Part shown: positions 36,244 to 45,985 of the stretch, piece after piece | Layout: the number at the start of each line of letters is the position of its first letter | How positions within the stretch are numbered: the stretch's first letter is position 1 | Assembly (NCBI RefSeq): GCF_018492665.1 | Contig: NZ_JAFVME010000001.1 | Coordinates: forward strand, 248,001 to 312,000 | Reading direction: 5' to 3' | Length of the DNA stretch: 64,000 nt | Origin: Pedobacter sp. B4-66 | GTDB taxonomy: Bacteria > Bacteroidota > Bacteroidia > Sphingobacteriales > Sphingobacteriaceae | Position numbers and translations under genes: made by a program | The notes under the pieces: model-generated | Told to the model about the DNA's origin: nothing | The model's database searches: none | The model's input: only the letters and a program-made list of their open reading frames with translations

Positions 36244-38517
36244 TTATTTGCTTTGCTCTACACCCCAGGTTTTGTTTGGTTTAGGACCCATTTCCAGTTC
36301 TAATTTGCCACCTGCAACCAATTGCTCATGCGTAAACCACGGTGTATTTAGCACTTGTCCGTTGAACTTAGCACTCTGGATGTATTTATTTACAACTGAA
36401 CAATTGTTAGCTATCAATTGAAATTTCTTTCCGTTTGAAAGATCTATGCTAACATTTTGAAATAATGGACTTCCGATAGTATACACTGGAATACCCGGAG
36501 TAACAGGATAAAATCCCATCGAAGAGAATACCACAAAAGCAGTCATACCACCCCCATCTTCATCACCAGGGATACCAAATACATTATCTTTAAACCAGGT
36601 ATCTAAAAGGAATCTAATGTGCTTTTGAGTTTTCCATGGCGAGGCAGTGTAATTGAACAAGTAAGGAATGTGGAAGCTAGGTTCGTTACCCATAGAAAAC
36701 TGACCAACCATACCTGTTGCATCCGGAAACTTAGCCCAGTTTTCATATTTACTTCTGCCAAGTGGCTCTCTATAAAGCTGATCTAACTTATTCTCAAAGC
36801 TTTTTGCACTACCAAACAAACCAATCAAGCCTTTAACATCTTGTTGTACCTGCCATAAATAAGTCCAGCCGTTATTCTCATCATAATAATCTCTACCGCC
36901 CATACCACCGTCAAACTTAGGATCAATATCTACCCAATTGCCATCTTTATCTTTTGGTAAAAACATTTGAGTTTTGCTATCCCATAAGTTTTTGTAGTTG
37001 TTACTTCTTGCAATAAACTTGGTATAATCTTGCTCTTTTCCAAGTTCTTTAGCCATTTCTGCAACAGCCCAATCGTCATAACTATGACCTAAGGTTACAG
37101 CAACCGCCTGACGTTTTTCCCAGCTATGTACATTTGGATCAGTTTCCTTTTCGTCCTTTTTCAAAGATGGGAAATAGCCTTTTGCATAATAGAAATCTTC
37201 CAACTCACCTTTTGGACCGTTTTTCCAAGGCAACATTGTCGCTTCGTTTGCATTTTTAAGCATTCCTTCATAAGCCGTTTTAACATCAAAACTTCTTATC
37301 CCTTTGCGATATGCATCAAGAAAAGTAATTGAAGAGTGAAATCCATTCATACAAGGATTATCACCAAACAACAACGGAAACGTAGGTACCCAACCACTTT
37401 GCGTATACATGTTTACGTAAGAGTTCATCATATCACCCTCTTGTTCAGGGTTAAGGATGGAGCGAAGTGGGTGATGCGCCAAATAAGTATCCCACGACCA
37501 ATCGTCTACATAAAACGGACGTGTAGTTTTATGAACTTGCTTGTCATAGCCGCTATAATACTGGCCATCTTCGGTTATATCAACCATACGCTCGTAGCAA
37601 CGATACAAAGCAGTATAGAATGAACGCTTTTGAGCCTCAGTACCACCAACTGTTTTAATTTGGTTAATTACTTTCGACCAAGCTTCTTCTCCTTTTTTAA
37701 CTTGCTGCTCAAATGTTGAGTTTTTTAACTCGTTATCGAAATTCTTCTTAGCCTGTTCAGCACTTACATAAGAAATAGCATACTTAAACTCTATAGCTTT
37801 TGGCGCGTTTTTAGAGAAACTTACCCATGCTTTTAAGTCTTTATCATTAACAGAATTAGCAGCAACAGCTTTACCGTCTTTTAAACCACCCAATGTAATA
37901 TCAGTATTAAAAGCACCATACATGTACACTTTAACATTTCCACTATAGGTTTCAACACCAGTTAACTCTTTCTTTGAAATTGATTTATACTCATGCTCTC
38001 CACCATTAAATACATCAAGCAATAATCCTTTTTCACTATTGGCAGGAAACTCAAACCTGAATATACCTGTCTTTTTTCCAGGCGTAAATTCAACTTTTAT
38101 CTCTTCATCAATTAACCAGGTGGTATAATACCAAGGGCGATTGATTTCTAAATCATGATCATAAGTCATTCTTTTACCCCAATCAGATGCTTCAATAACC
38201 TTAACAGTTGGCTTAATGGCAAAAACTTGCCCCATTCTATGAGAAACAACATTTAGAGGGAAGCTGGAAATCTGATCGGACATGTAATCAGATCTTTGTG
38301 GAAACATCCTTATCATTTGATTAGGAAGTTGTATTGTTGGTCTGGTAGGCTCCAAAAGCTGACCTACGTTCCCAATTAATGGGTCGACATATTTTAGGTT
38401 ACCAGTTCCTTCATACTGGTTAACCTGGGCCATGGCTATACCCTGTCCAAAAAGCAAAGCCGCTGAAAAAGCAACCTTAAATTTGGACGTAATTGTTCTA
38501 CTAAAAATTAAGGACAT
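36244..38517 (-). CDS. GH92 family alpha-mannosidase-like enzyme
   Basis: A 757-residue GH92 protein with a signal peptide (about residues 1-31). It diverges from the other two GH92 proteins here: the segment aligned with EGNA is YDENNGWTYLWQVQQDVKG, and the late acidic motif is PGDEDGGGMTAFVVFSSMGF. The start of the mature chain carries YVDPLIGNVG. This resembles the subgroup of GH92 enzymes distant from the alpha-1,2-mannosidases, so it may cut another linkage. First gene of the operon with the FHS porter, SGNH hydrolase and FAD oxidase. Confidence 0.9.
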   Translation of the reverse strand: MSLIFSRTITSKFKVAFSAALLFGQGIAMAQVNQYEGTGNLKYVDPLIGNVGQLLEPTRPTIQLPNQMIRMFPQRSDYMSDQISSFPLNVVSHRMGQVFAIKPTVKVIEASDWGKRMTYDHDLEINRPWYYTTWLIDEEIKVEFTPGKKTGIFRFEFPANSEKGLLLDVFNGGEHEYKSISKKELTGVETYSGNVKVYMYGAFNTDITLGGLKDGKAVAANSVNDKDLKAWVSFSKNAPKAIEFKYAISYVSAEQAKKNFDNELKNSTFEQQVKKGEEAWSKVINQIKTVGGTEAQKRSFYTALYRCYERMVDITEDGQYYSGYDKQVHKTTRPFYVDDWSWDTYLAHHPLRSILNPEQEGDMMNSYVNMYTQSGWVPTFPLLFGDNPCMNGFHSSITFLDAYRKGIRSFDVKTAYEGMLKNANEATMLPWKNGPKGELEDFYYAKGYFPSLKKDEKETDPNVHSWEKRQAVAVTLGHSYDDWAVAEMAKELGKEQDYTKFIARSNNYKNLWDSKTQMFLPKDKDGNWVDIDPKFDGGMGGRDYYDENNGWTYLWQVQQDVKGLIGLFGSAKSFENKLDQLYREPLGRSKYENWAKFPDATGMVGQFSMGNEPSFHIPYLFNYTASPWKTQKHIRFLLDTWFKDNVFGIPGDEDGGGMTAFVVFSSMGFYPVTPGIPVYTIGSPLFQNVSIDLSNGKKFQLIANNCSVVNKYIQSAKFNGQVLNTPWFTHEQLVAGGKLELEMGPKPNKTWGVEQSK

Positions 38518-38653
38518 AATACTGATTAGTTTATAAGTTTGGTTCTTAAGTATTCACAATGTGTGCAACGCTAAAGATATAAAACTCATTCCATAAAAAA
38601 AGCATTATTTACGTTACTAAACCCTTATAGCAAACCAATAAAGCGCCATTAAA

Positions 38654-38683
38654 AAAGGCCGGTTGCAAATGCAACCGGCCTTT
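38654..38683 (-). terminator. Rho-independent terminator of the S46 peptidase gene
   Basis: A perfect 14-bp stem (AAAGGCCGGTTGCA 38654-38667 with its complement 38670-38683) has a two-base loop. It is followed on the minus strand by six T residues. Confidence 0.88.
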
Positions 38684-38794
38684 CCTCTCCTTTCTCTCCT
38701 CTTTCAAGAAAAAATTATTCCTCTTTTAAGACATGCGAATTTTTGCCATTCAGCAAAGATTCGAGGATGAGAAGAGTGAATATTTTTTTTCCCT

Positions 38795-40957
38795 TTACTT
38801 TCTCAAATCAAGTTCGTCAATCAAGTTCTTAGCACCACCAAGCACATCAATACACCATAACACATAGCGCACATCAACACATATCGTACGTTTAAACTGC
38901 TTATCAAAAGCGATATCACCGCTCATTGCTTCCCAGTTACCATCAAATGCCAAACCGATCAACTCACCTTTACCATTAATAACAGGCGAACCAGAGTTAC
39001 CACCGGTGATGTCATTATTAGTAATAAAGCCAACCGTTAAAGTTCCATCATTACCGTACTGACCAAAGTTCTTTTTGTTATAATTCTCGATCAGGTTAGC
39101 TGGCAAATCAAACTCACTGTCGCCAGGAATATATTTCTGCATTACCCCATCAATAGTGGTAGTAGTTTTATAAACAATACCATCCTTTGGAGAATAATCC
39201 TGCACATTACCATAACTCAAGCGCATTGTTGAATTCGCATCAGGATACATTAATTTCCCTGCATTTTTCTCTAGAATTGCTTTAAGATATAAGTTATCCA
39301 ATTCCTCTTTTTTACTTTCAAAATCAGCAACTACAGAACCGAAGTTAGTCTTCACATAATCAGGAAGATAAAGATTAACTGCATACTTATACCCTGGATC
39401 ATTTTTAATCGCATCAAGAGAAGGGTTAGAAGCAATAAATGCTTTCAATTTCTCTGGCTTAATAAAATTACTATTCTCCCAAAGGTAGTCCGCATACTTT
39501 TGGAAAGTAGCTTCAGGATTTCCCGACCAATATTTCTCAGCAATTTCACTAAAGAACTTAGGCTGAGATTTTACAGGAACATCATTATAGAATGAAGCTA
39601 AAATCTGTGCAAAAATCTTTTTATCAGCAGTCTCATTATAAGTTTCCTGATAAGTATCGATAGCTTTAACAGCACCAGCTTTTACCTGAGCAGCAAAAGC
39701 ATCATCACCTTTCTTTTGCGCTACCGCATTCCAGCCACGACCAATTGAAATGGCATTTGGAACCCATGCAGAAGCTAAGAAACCTTCATTAATGTAAGTA
39801 CGTTGAATAGATATCGGATCAATGCTTTTATAAATCTGATCATATTGCTCCATTAAACCGGCAAACTCAGTTTTTTGAGCAGCCCATTCCGTAAATGCTT
39901 TTTCGTCTTTTCTTTTAGATTCAGCAACTTTTAAGCGTTTCAATTGCTCAGTCTGACCGATATAATACTTCCAATAATTTGCGATGTTAGCATATTTAGA
40001 AGACAATTTTAAGCGTGTTTCAATACTTTTATCCATCTCCGCTTTCCACGCTTTAAGGCGAATATCACGAAGTTTAACGATAGTAGGACTTACTTTTTCA
40101 GTAGCCAAATCAACTCCGTAAGAAGTTAAATATCTATCTGTACGACCAGGGTATCCATAAACAATTGAGAAATCACCATTCTTTACCCCTTTAATAGATA
40201 CCGGTAAAAATTTCTTTGGTTTAAATGGAACATTTTCTGGTGAGTATTTTGCAGGAGCATTGTTTTTAGAAGAATAAACCCTAAACACAGAAAAATCTCC
40301 TGTCTGACGAGGCCATTCCCAGTTGTCAGTATCACCACCGTATTTACCAATATTTTGTGGCGGAGCACCTACTAAACGAACATCATCAAAACGCTCGTAA
40401 ACAAAAAGGATGAACTGGTTAGACTTGTAAAAGTCCTTTACATTGGCCTCAATTGTAGGCCCTGTAACAGCTGCTTTTGAAATTGCACTAAATACTTCAA
40501 GCATTTTCGAAGACTTCTCTGCTCCCTTTAAACCTTTAGTAGCTTCATTTACCTGTGCAGTTACATCTTCCATTTTTTGAAGAAAACGAACAAACAATCC
40601 ATCAATTGGCTTCTCTTCGCCATAGTTTTTAGCATAAAAACCATTATCAAGGATATTGTTTTGCGCAGTTGAATTTGATGCAATTGCATCATAACCACAA
40701 TGGTGATTGGTAAAGATCAAACCCTTATCAGATACGATTTCTCCTGTACAGAAGCCACCGAAATGAACAATAGCATCCTTTAAGCTAGATCCGTTCGCAT
40801 TATACAGGTCTTTGGCAGTCAATTTAAAGCCCTGCTTCTTCATTTGCTCATAGTTTTTACCTATCAGCATTGGGATCCACATCCCTTCATCTGCTTTTAC
40901 AGTGTTTACAAAGGAAAACACCAATGCAAACAACAGCAGGTATACTGTTTTTTTCAT
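38795..40957 (-). CDS. S46 family dipeptidyl-peptidase, DPP7-like
   Basis: A 720-residue secreted serine peptidase that releases N-terminal dipeptides in the periplasm. The signal peptide is MKKTVYLLLFALVFSFVNTV to about residue 22. The catalytic His lies in FTNHHCGYDAI and the catalytic Ser in GGNSGSPVING. The residue 18 positions after that Ser is Gly (LAFDGNWE). In the S46 family Gly there marks DPP7-type hydrophobic preference and Arg marks DPP11-type acidic preference. The frame can extend 16 codons upstream, but the ATG at 40955-40957 begins the signal peptide. Monocistronic with a strong terminator. Confidence 0.93.
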   Translation of the reverse strand: MKKTVYLLLFALVFSFVNTVKADEGMWIPMLIGKNYEQMKKQGFKLTAKDLYNANGSSLKDAIVHFGGFCTGEIVSDKGLIFTNHHCGYDAIASNSTAQNNILDNGFYAKNYGEEKPIDGLFVRFLQKMEDVTAQVNEATKGLKGAEKSSKMLEVFSAISKAAVTGPTIEANVKDFYKSNQFILFVYERFDDVRLVGAPPQNIGKYGGDTDNWEWPRQTGDFSVFRVYSSKNNAPAKYSPENVPFKPKKFLPVSIKGVKNGDFSIVYGYPGRTDRYLTSYGVDLATEKVSPTIVKLRDIRLKAWKAEMDKSIETRLKLSSKYANIANYWKYYIGQTEQLKRLKVAESKRKDEKAFTEWAAQKTEFAGLMEQYDQIYKSIDPISIQRTYINEGFLASAWVPNAISIGRGWNAVAQKKGDDAFAAQVKAGAVKAIDTYQETYNETADKKIFAQILASFYNDVPVKSQPKFFSEIAEKYWSGNPEATFQKYADYLWENSNFIKPEKLKAFIASNPSLDAIKNDPGYKYAVNLYLPDYVKTNFGSVVADFESKKEELDNLYLKAILEKNAGKLMYPDANSTMRLSYGNVQDYSPKDGIVYKTTTTIDGVMQKYIPGDSEFDLPANLIENYNKKNFGQYGNDGTLTVGFITNNDITGGNSGSPVINGKGELIGLAFDGNWEAMSGDIAFDKQFKRTICVDVRYVLWCIDVLGGAKNLIDELDLRK

Positions 40958-41043
40958 GAAAAAATAATTAGTTAGTGATGCGGTAAAGTTAATCAATATC
41001 AGCACAAAACGACAACCCCAATCTATAAAGTGACAATCAGCGA

Positions 41044-41550
41044 TTACAACTTAATTTCGAACAGATTAAGGCTCCCTCCTCTGTAGTGCAAAGGCAACTC
41101 CTCTTCAAATCCCATTACCGTAATCCCTTTATCCTCAAAACCACAGTTAAAATAGTAGTTATTCAGCTTGTCATTACCGGCGGTAGTATCCATTCTTACA
41201 AACTCCTTACCGGTTTCTTTTGCGTGCCCTTTAGCCCATTCTACAATTTGCTTAACAAAAGAACTACCCCTAAATGATGGATTGGTTGCTATACGATGAA
41301 TATAAATTGAAGGATCAGCATCTTTTTCTTTCCAAATTAACGGATCACTATAAGTGATTACAAAAACACAGGCAATCACACCATCCACTATAATTTTGTA
41401 CTGTCTCTGTTCTTCAATCTCTCTTTTAACAAGCGATCTTTCAAAGCCCTTCCAATAATTAATAGTTTGTTTCTTCTGATACTCGGTAGCATCATCATAG
41501 ATCTTAAAAATAGAATCTAAATCGTTCTGGGTGCTGTGTAAAATAGTCAT
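41044..41550 (-). CDS. GNAT-family N-acetyltransferase
   Basis: A protein of about 168 residues with the GNAT fold. IYIHRIATNPSFRGSSFVKQ contains the acetyl-CoA-binding strand and loop (an R/Q-x-x-G-x-G/A variant, here RGSSF). EFVRMDTTAGNDKLNNYYFN and a Cys-Gly-Phe turn (NCGFEDKG) close the domain. The first nine codons of the longer frame are excluded because the ATG at 41548-41550 (MTILHSTQND) begins the conserved first strand. It is divergent from the MocR-type regulator with 95 bp between starts, so it may be its target. Acceptor unknown. Confidence 0.85.
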   Translation of the reverse strand: MTILHSTQNDLDSIFKIYDDATEYQKKQTINYWKGFERSLVKREIEEQRQYKIIVDGVIACVFVITYSDPLIWKEKDADPSIYIHRIATNPSFRGSSFVKQIVEWAKGHAKETGKEFVRMDTTAGNDKLNNYYFNCGFEDKGITVMGFEEELPLHYRGGSLNLFEIKL

Positions 41551-41645
41551 ATGTGTACTCTTAAAATAATAAAACAAAATTGAACAATATAATTACACCA
41601 ACACAGATACAATTTTATTAAATTCGACCAATACAGCCGTAACCT

Positions 41646-43085
41646 ATGGAAATAAAGCAACAACCTAAATCAGAGCCTTACTTATACCTTCAAATAGCTG
41701 CCCGCATTGAGAAACAAATCATGAGCGAGGTTCTAAAAGCAGGCGACAAACTACCTTCTGTAAGAATGCTTTGCCGAGAACTTGGCCATAATATGAGTAC
41801 AGTTACGCAAGCCTATTATGAGTTAGAAAGCCGATCATTGATTGAAACAAGGCCCAGATCTGGTTATTACGTTTCCGTTCCTCCTAAAAAACGTTTAGCT
41901 GTACCCGGAACAAGCAACCCCTCTGCCGAGGCTACGCTGCGTAATCAGGATGACCTGATTACTAGGGTTCATAAGGATAGCGAAAACCCTAATGTAACGC
42001 TGCTTTCATTAGGAGTGCCCGACAAAAGCCTCCTTCCTATTGCAAAGTTAAACAAGGGAATGTTGCAAGCCATGAGAACATTGGACGGTAGCGGAACTGC
42101 TTACGATCATGTGCAAGGGAACGATAAGCTAAGAAGAGAGATTGCTAAATGGTCGCTCTCCTGGGGTGGCGATCTTGACGATACAGATATCATAACTACC
42201 TCCGGTTGCATGAACGCCGTTGCTTACTGTTTACACGCATTAACCAAACCCGGCGACACGGTAGCTGTTGAAAGCCCCGCTTATTTTGGCATCCTTCAGC
42301 TTACCCAAACCATGGGGTTAAATGTTTTGGAACTCCCTACAAATGCAACCACAGGAATAGAACTTGAAGCTTTAAAAAAGGCTTTAACAATGAATAAAAT
42401 CAAGGTATGTCTGTTGATTAGCAACTTTAACAACCCTTGCGGCGCTTCTATGCCTAATGAACATAAAAAAGAAGTAGTTAAATTACTGGAGCACTTTAAT
42501 GTGCCCTTAATTGAAGATGATCTTTATGGCGATCTTTATTTTGGCAGCAACAGACCTACCACTTGCAAAACATACGATGAAAGTGGAATGGTGCTTTACT
42601 GCAATTCCATATCTAAAACACTAGCTCCGGGCTACAGAGTTGGCTGGGTTGCCCCTGGAAAGTTTAAAGATCAAGTATTGAGATTAAAACTGAGTCACTC
42701 TATTTCCTCTACCACAATCACTTCCGAAGTTGTTGCCGACTTTTTAAAGAATGGTCGCTACGAGAACCATTTAAGAAAAATACGCCAGATACTCCACAAC
42801 AACAGTATGAAGTATAGCCGTGCTATTGCCAATTACTTCCCGGAAAGCACATGCGTAAGCAGACCAGAAGGCGGCTATTTTTTATGGGTTGAACTCGATA
42901 AAGACATCAATACGCTCGATTTATATGAACGTGCAATAAAACACAACATAAGTATTGCTCCCGGAAGAATGTTTAGCTTGAAACAACAGTTCGATAATTG
43001 CTTAAGATTAAGCTTTGGACTGCCATGGAGCGATGAGTTAGAAAAGAAAATTAAGCTACTAGGAATACTGATTAACAAGGGATAG
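41646..43085 (+). CDS. MocR-type regulator (GntR HTH fused to aminotransferase domain)
   Basis: A 479-residue regulator. Residues 1-75 form a GntR winged helix (YLQIAARIEKQIM, VRMLCRELGHNMSTVTQAYY). Residues about 110-479 form a class I aminotransferase-like domain with VESPAYFGILQLTQTMG, ISNFNNPCGASMP and the PLP-binding Lys in YCNSISKTLAPGYRVGW. MocR proteins use PLP or a PLP-amino acid adduct as signal and often control a divergent gene, here the GNAT gene. The 3' end converges on the response regulator gene with a 2-bp gap. Confidence 0.93.
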   Translation: MEIKQQPKSEPYLYLQIAARIEKQIMSEVLKAGDKLPSVRMLCRELGHNMSTVTQAYYELESRSLIETRPRSGYYVSVPPKKRLAVPGTSNPSAEATLRNQDDLITRVHKDSENPNVTLLSLGVPDKSLLPIAKLNKGMLQAMRTLDGSGTAYDHVQGNDKLRREIAKWSLSWGGDLDDTDIITTSGCMNAVAYCLHALTKPGDTVAVESPAYFGILQLTQTMGLNVLELPTNATTGIELEALKKALTMNKIKVCLLISNFNNPCGASMPNEHKKEVVKLLEHFNVPLIEDDLYGDLYFGSNRPTTCKTYDESGMVLYCNSISKTLAPGYRVGWVAPGKFKDQVLRLKLSHSISSTTITSEVVADFLKNGRYENHLRKIRQILHNNSMKYSRAIANYFPESTCVSRPEGGYFLWVELDKDINTLDLYERAIKHNISIAPGRMFSLKQQFDNCLRLSFGLPWSDELEKKIKLLGILINKG

Positions 43086-43087
43086 CA

Positions 43088-43855
43088 CTATGGAGAAATA
43101 GTCTGTCCCTCAAGCCAGGCCTTAAAACCACTAACCCGTTCCCTACTAATAATCGCTTCTACATCAACTGCCGGTTGCAATTGCAAAATAAACCGGCTAT
43201 TATAATAGGTTGTAATTTTTTTAATCGCATCTATATGAATAATCAGTTTCCGGTTAATCCTAAAAAACAGATTCTTATCCAACATTTTCTCAATCTGATC
43301 TAAAGAATAATCCAAGGGAATCCTCTGATCCGTCATTGTGGTGGCCCAGATTAGCCCATCGGCAAAGTAAATATGTGCAATATCTTTCGCCTTAACATAA
43401 ATAAGCTGATTGTTGATTTTCCCTATAAAACGCGTGTTTTCACGCTTTGAAAACTCTTCTGCAATTTTAGAAATATTAACCCCGGAGTTTGCCGGAAGCT
43501 TAAAATATTCATATTTCTCGATAGCTCGTTTAAGGTCTTTTATATCAATTGGCTTCATCAAATAGTCAACACTATAAACCTTAAATGCCTGCAAAGCAAA
43601 ACTATCATACGCGGTAGTAAAAACGATAGGAATCTGAACATCCCTCCTTTCAAACAGCTCAAAACAATTACCATCCGACAGCTGAATGTCCATAAATATC
43701 AAATCAGCTTTATTAGCCTGATTGTCGAACCATTTAACTCCATCCTCAACAGATTCAATTATAGCCACCACATCAATTTGAGGCAAACACTTTTGCAGAA
43801 GCTGAATCAATCTTTCGGCATTATGCCTTTCGTCCTCAAATATTACAATCTTCAT
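43088..43855 (-). CDS. LytTR-family response regulator
   Basis: A 255-residue regulator. The receiver domain (about 1-120) has the acidic pocket FEDE and the phosphoacceptor Asp56 in LIFMDIQLSDG. The LytTR DNA-binding domain (about 150-250) has IYVKAKDIAHIYFADG and FFRINRKLIIHIDAI. The ATG at 43853-43855 follows the kinase stop codon after two bases. A TTG two codons upstream is less likely. It pairs with the adjacent sensor kinase. Targets are not predictable; the preceding SDR genes of the same run are candidates. Confidence 0.93.
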   Translation of the reverse strand: MKIVIFEDERHNAERLIQLLQKCLPQIDVVAIIESVEDGVKWFDNQANKADLIFMDIQLSDGNCFELFERRDVQIPIVFTTAYDSFALQAFKVYSVDYLMKPIDIKDLKRAIEKYEYFKLPANSGVNISKIAEEFSKRENTRFIGKINNQLIYVKAKDIAHIYFADGLIWATTMTDQRIPLDYSLDQIEKMLDKNLFFRINRKLIIHIDAIKKITTYYNSRFILQLQPAVDVEAIISRERVSGFKAWLEGQTISP

Positions 43856-43857
43856 AA

Positions 43858-44982
43858 TCAAATATTATAGTCCTCATAATTACGTATTATTGGTACACGC
43901 ACTGTAAATGTATCTTTTGTTTCGGTTACTGTAATTCTTTTATCACTTGTTAACTCATACCTTTTGCTAATATTATCAAGGCCAACACCAATAGAATTCT
44001 GAATACTGGCACGTTTCCTTAAATCATTGGAAACAACCAGATAGTCGTCCTCATCCTTAATACAAATACGCAGAGGATCATTAGCCGAAAAACGGTTATG
44101 CTTTACTGCGTTCTCTACCAGCATTTGTAAGGTTGCCGGCGGCACCATTCCTGTACATTGTACCTCCTCGCTAATGTTTATATGGAACTCTATACTGCTC
44201 TGATGCCTTATTCTTATTAGAAAAGAGTAAGACTCTAAAAACTCCAGCTCCGTTTTAATGGTTACCAGATTATCAAATTTCTTATCCAGTATATACCTGT
44301 AGCTTTTAGCCAACTGAGTAATATACTCGGCCGACAAATCCGGACTTTTATACACTAAATTGGTAAGCACACTGAGTGAATTAAAGAAAAAATGAGGATC
44401 TATCTGACTTTTCAATACATCGTATTTGGCCTGTATATTCTCGCGCATTAGCCGCTCGGCATTCAACTGCGATTCTTTCCAGTTTTTATAATAAAGCACT
44501 ACCCCATTGTAAGCAAGCAATAGCAGATAGAAAATGAAAGTACCAAAGTTTAAATCGTAGCTAAAAGCTACAAACTGATTCCAGGCTTCATATTTTTTAA
44601 ATAAAACGATGTCAAATACCGAGTAACAAAGGCCAAACAAATAAGAGATCAGCAAACCATACAACAGCAAACTGATACACAGAAACAACAGCTTGGAAGA
44701 AACACTTTTATTAAAAACATTCCTTTCGATGTACTTTGAGAGCCACACTGCCCCCTCCCATGCAATCAATCCGAAAATAATGTACAATACACTAAAAGCC
44801 TGTCCTCTAAATAAGAACGAACCAATCTCGTGCGGAAACGTCAGGTCAAAAGATTTAAATATCAGACTAAAAGTATAAAGCACCAATATTCTTAAACCGT
44901 ATTTGAAGTATTTGTTCTGAAAAATCTGTTCAGCCTTGGCAGGATTCATCCTTAACAGCATTATTATAAAACCAATTAACAT
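43858..44982 (-). CDS. LytS/YehU-type sensor histidine kinase
   Basis: A 374-residue membrane kinase. Four hydrophobic segments lie between about residues 25 and 165. The His_kinase motif QIDPHFFFNSLSVLTNLV carries the phosphorylated His. A compact HATPase domain follows with QMLVENAVKHN (N box) and NSIGVGLDNISKRYEL (G box). There is no separate sensor domain, so the signal is likely sensed in or near the membrane. It starts 4 bp after the epimerase gene and is followed by its response regulator, within a five-gene run. Confidence 0.93.
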   Translation of the reverse strand: MLIGFIIMLLRMNPAKAEQIFQNKYFKYGLRILVLYTFSLIFKSFDLTFPHEIGSFLFRGQAFSVLYIIFGLIAWEGAVWLSKYIERNVFNKSVSSKLLFLCISLLLYGLLISYLFGLCYSVFDIVLFKKYEAWNQFVAFSYDLNFGTFIFYLLLLAYNGVVLYYKNWKESQLNAERLMRENIQAKYDVLKSQIDPHFFFNSLSVLTNLVYKSPDLSAEYITQLAKSYRYILDKKFDNLVTIKTELEFLESYSFLIRIRHQSSIEFHINISEEVQCTGMVPPATLQMLVENAVKHNRFSANDPLRICIKDEDDYLVVSNDLRKRASIQNSIGVGLDNISKRYELTSDKRITVTETKDTFTVRVPIIRNYEDYNI

Positions 44983-44986
44983 AGCA

Positions 44987-45970
44987 TTAGCAGTAATTAT
45001 TCTCTTTAAACCATGTTAATGCACTCCTAATAGCTTTATCTATTGGAGTATATTTTACGAATAACTCCCTTTCAGATTTTTTGCCAGAATAGTAGTTGTA
45101 TAAACACAGCATATAAGCCGAAGAATAAGTCAACTTACCAGATGTTTTGCTTAATACTCCAACCAATGTACCCATTATTCCTATCATTTTTAAAACCAAT
45201 TGAGGGATACGAACCATCGTAGGATCTTGTCCTGCTACCCCATTTAACAACTCAAAAAACTCTTTATAGGTTAAATTCTCTCCGGCCAGCAAATAGCAAT
45301 CGCCTATTTTGCCCCTTTCCAATGCATTTGCTATTCCAGTGCATACATCATTTATGTGTACAAAGTTTTTACCTCCCGGCGGATAAAAAACAAGCCTCTT
45401 ATTTATGCCATGCAGTATGATTTTTCCGGAACTTGGCTTTACATCATATTGCCCAATCATAAAAGTCGGATTAACAATAATTGCCTGCAGATTCTTACGC
45501 TCAATCTGCTCCAGAACATACTGTTGAGCTATATATTTACTGTTGATATACCCTGAATTTACGTGAAGCAACGTAAAAGAATTTAACTCATTAGCAGGCT
45601 TAACCCTATTACCCGGGCCAATAGTATTGGCCGTACTAACATGGATCAGCTTTTTTACATTATGCTGCAAACAAGCATTTACCACATTTATAGTTCCCTG
45701 TACATTAATTAACTCATACTCCTTAAAAGTTACCGCCCATTGTTGTGTTATAGATGCCGTATGCACCACATAATCACATCCTTTTACAGCCATTAATACC
45801 TCCTGCGCGTCGCTGATATCGCCATGATAAATCTCGCAAGGAATATCTGCCACTACACTGGCATCAGCTGTGCTTCTCATCATGAGCTTCACCTCATAGC
45901 CGCGCCTAAACAATTCACGGGCAACGTTAGAACCTAAAAAACCATTGCCTCCCGTTATTAAAGCTCTCAT
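44987..45970 (-). CDS. NAD(P)-dependent epimerase/dehydratase (extended SDR)
   Basis: A 327-residue extended short-chain dehydrogenase. The N-terminal cofactor loop is ITGGNGFLGSNVARELFRRG. The catalytic region reads VSTANTIGPG and then NSGYINSKYIAQQYV, with the Tyr-x-x-x-Lys pair (YINSK). Such proteins oxidise or reduce sugar nucleotides, sterol-like or flavonoid-like carbonyl compounds; this one resembles dihydroflavonol-reductase-like members more than sugar epimerases. The gene lies 15 bp after the SDR gene and 4 bp before the kinase gene. Confidence 0.86.
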   Translation of the reverse strand: MRALITGGNGFLGSNVARELFRRGYEVKLMMRSTADASVVADIPCEIYHGDISDAQEVLMAVKGCDYVVHTASITQQWAVTFKEYELINVQGTINVVNACLQHNVKKLIHVSTANTIGPGNRVKPANELNSFTLLHVNSGYINSKYIAQQYVLEQIERKNLQAIIVNPTFMIGQYDVKPSSGKIILHGINKRLVFYPPGGKNFVHINDVCTGIANALERGKIGDCYLLAGENLTYKEFFELLNGVAGQDPTMVRIPQLVLKMIGIMGTLVGVLSKTSGKLTYSSAYMLCLYNYYSGKKSERELFVKYTPIDKAIRSALTWFKENNYC

Positions 45971-45985
45971 TATTCTTTCGGATTT

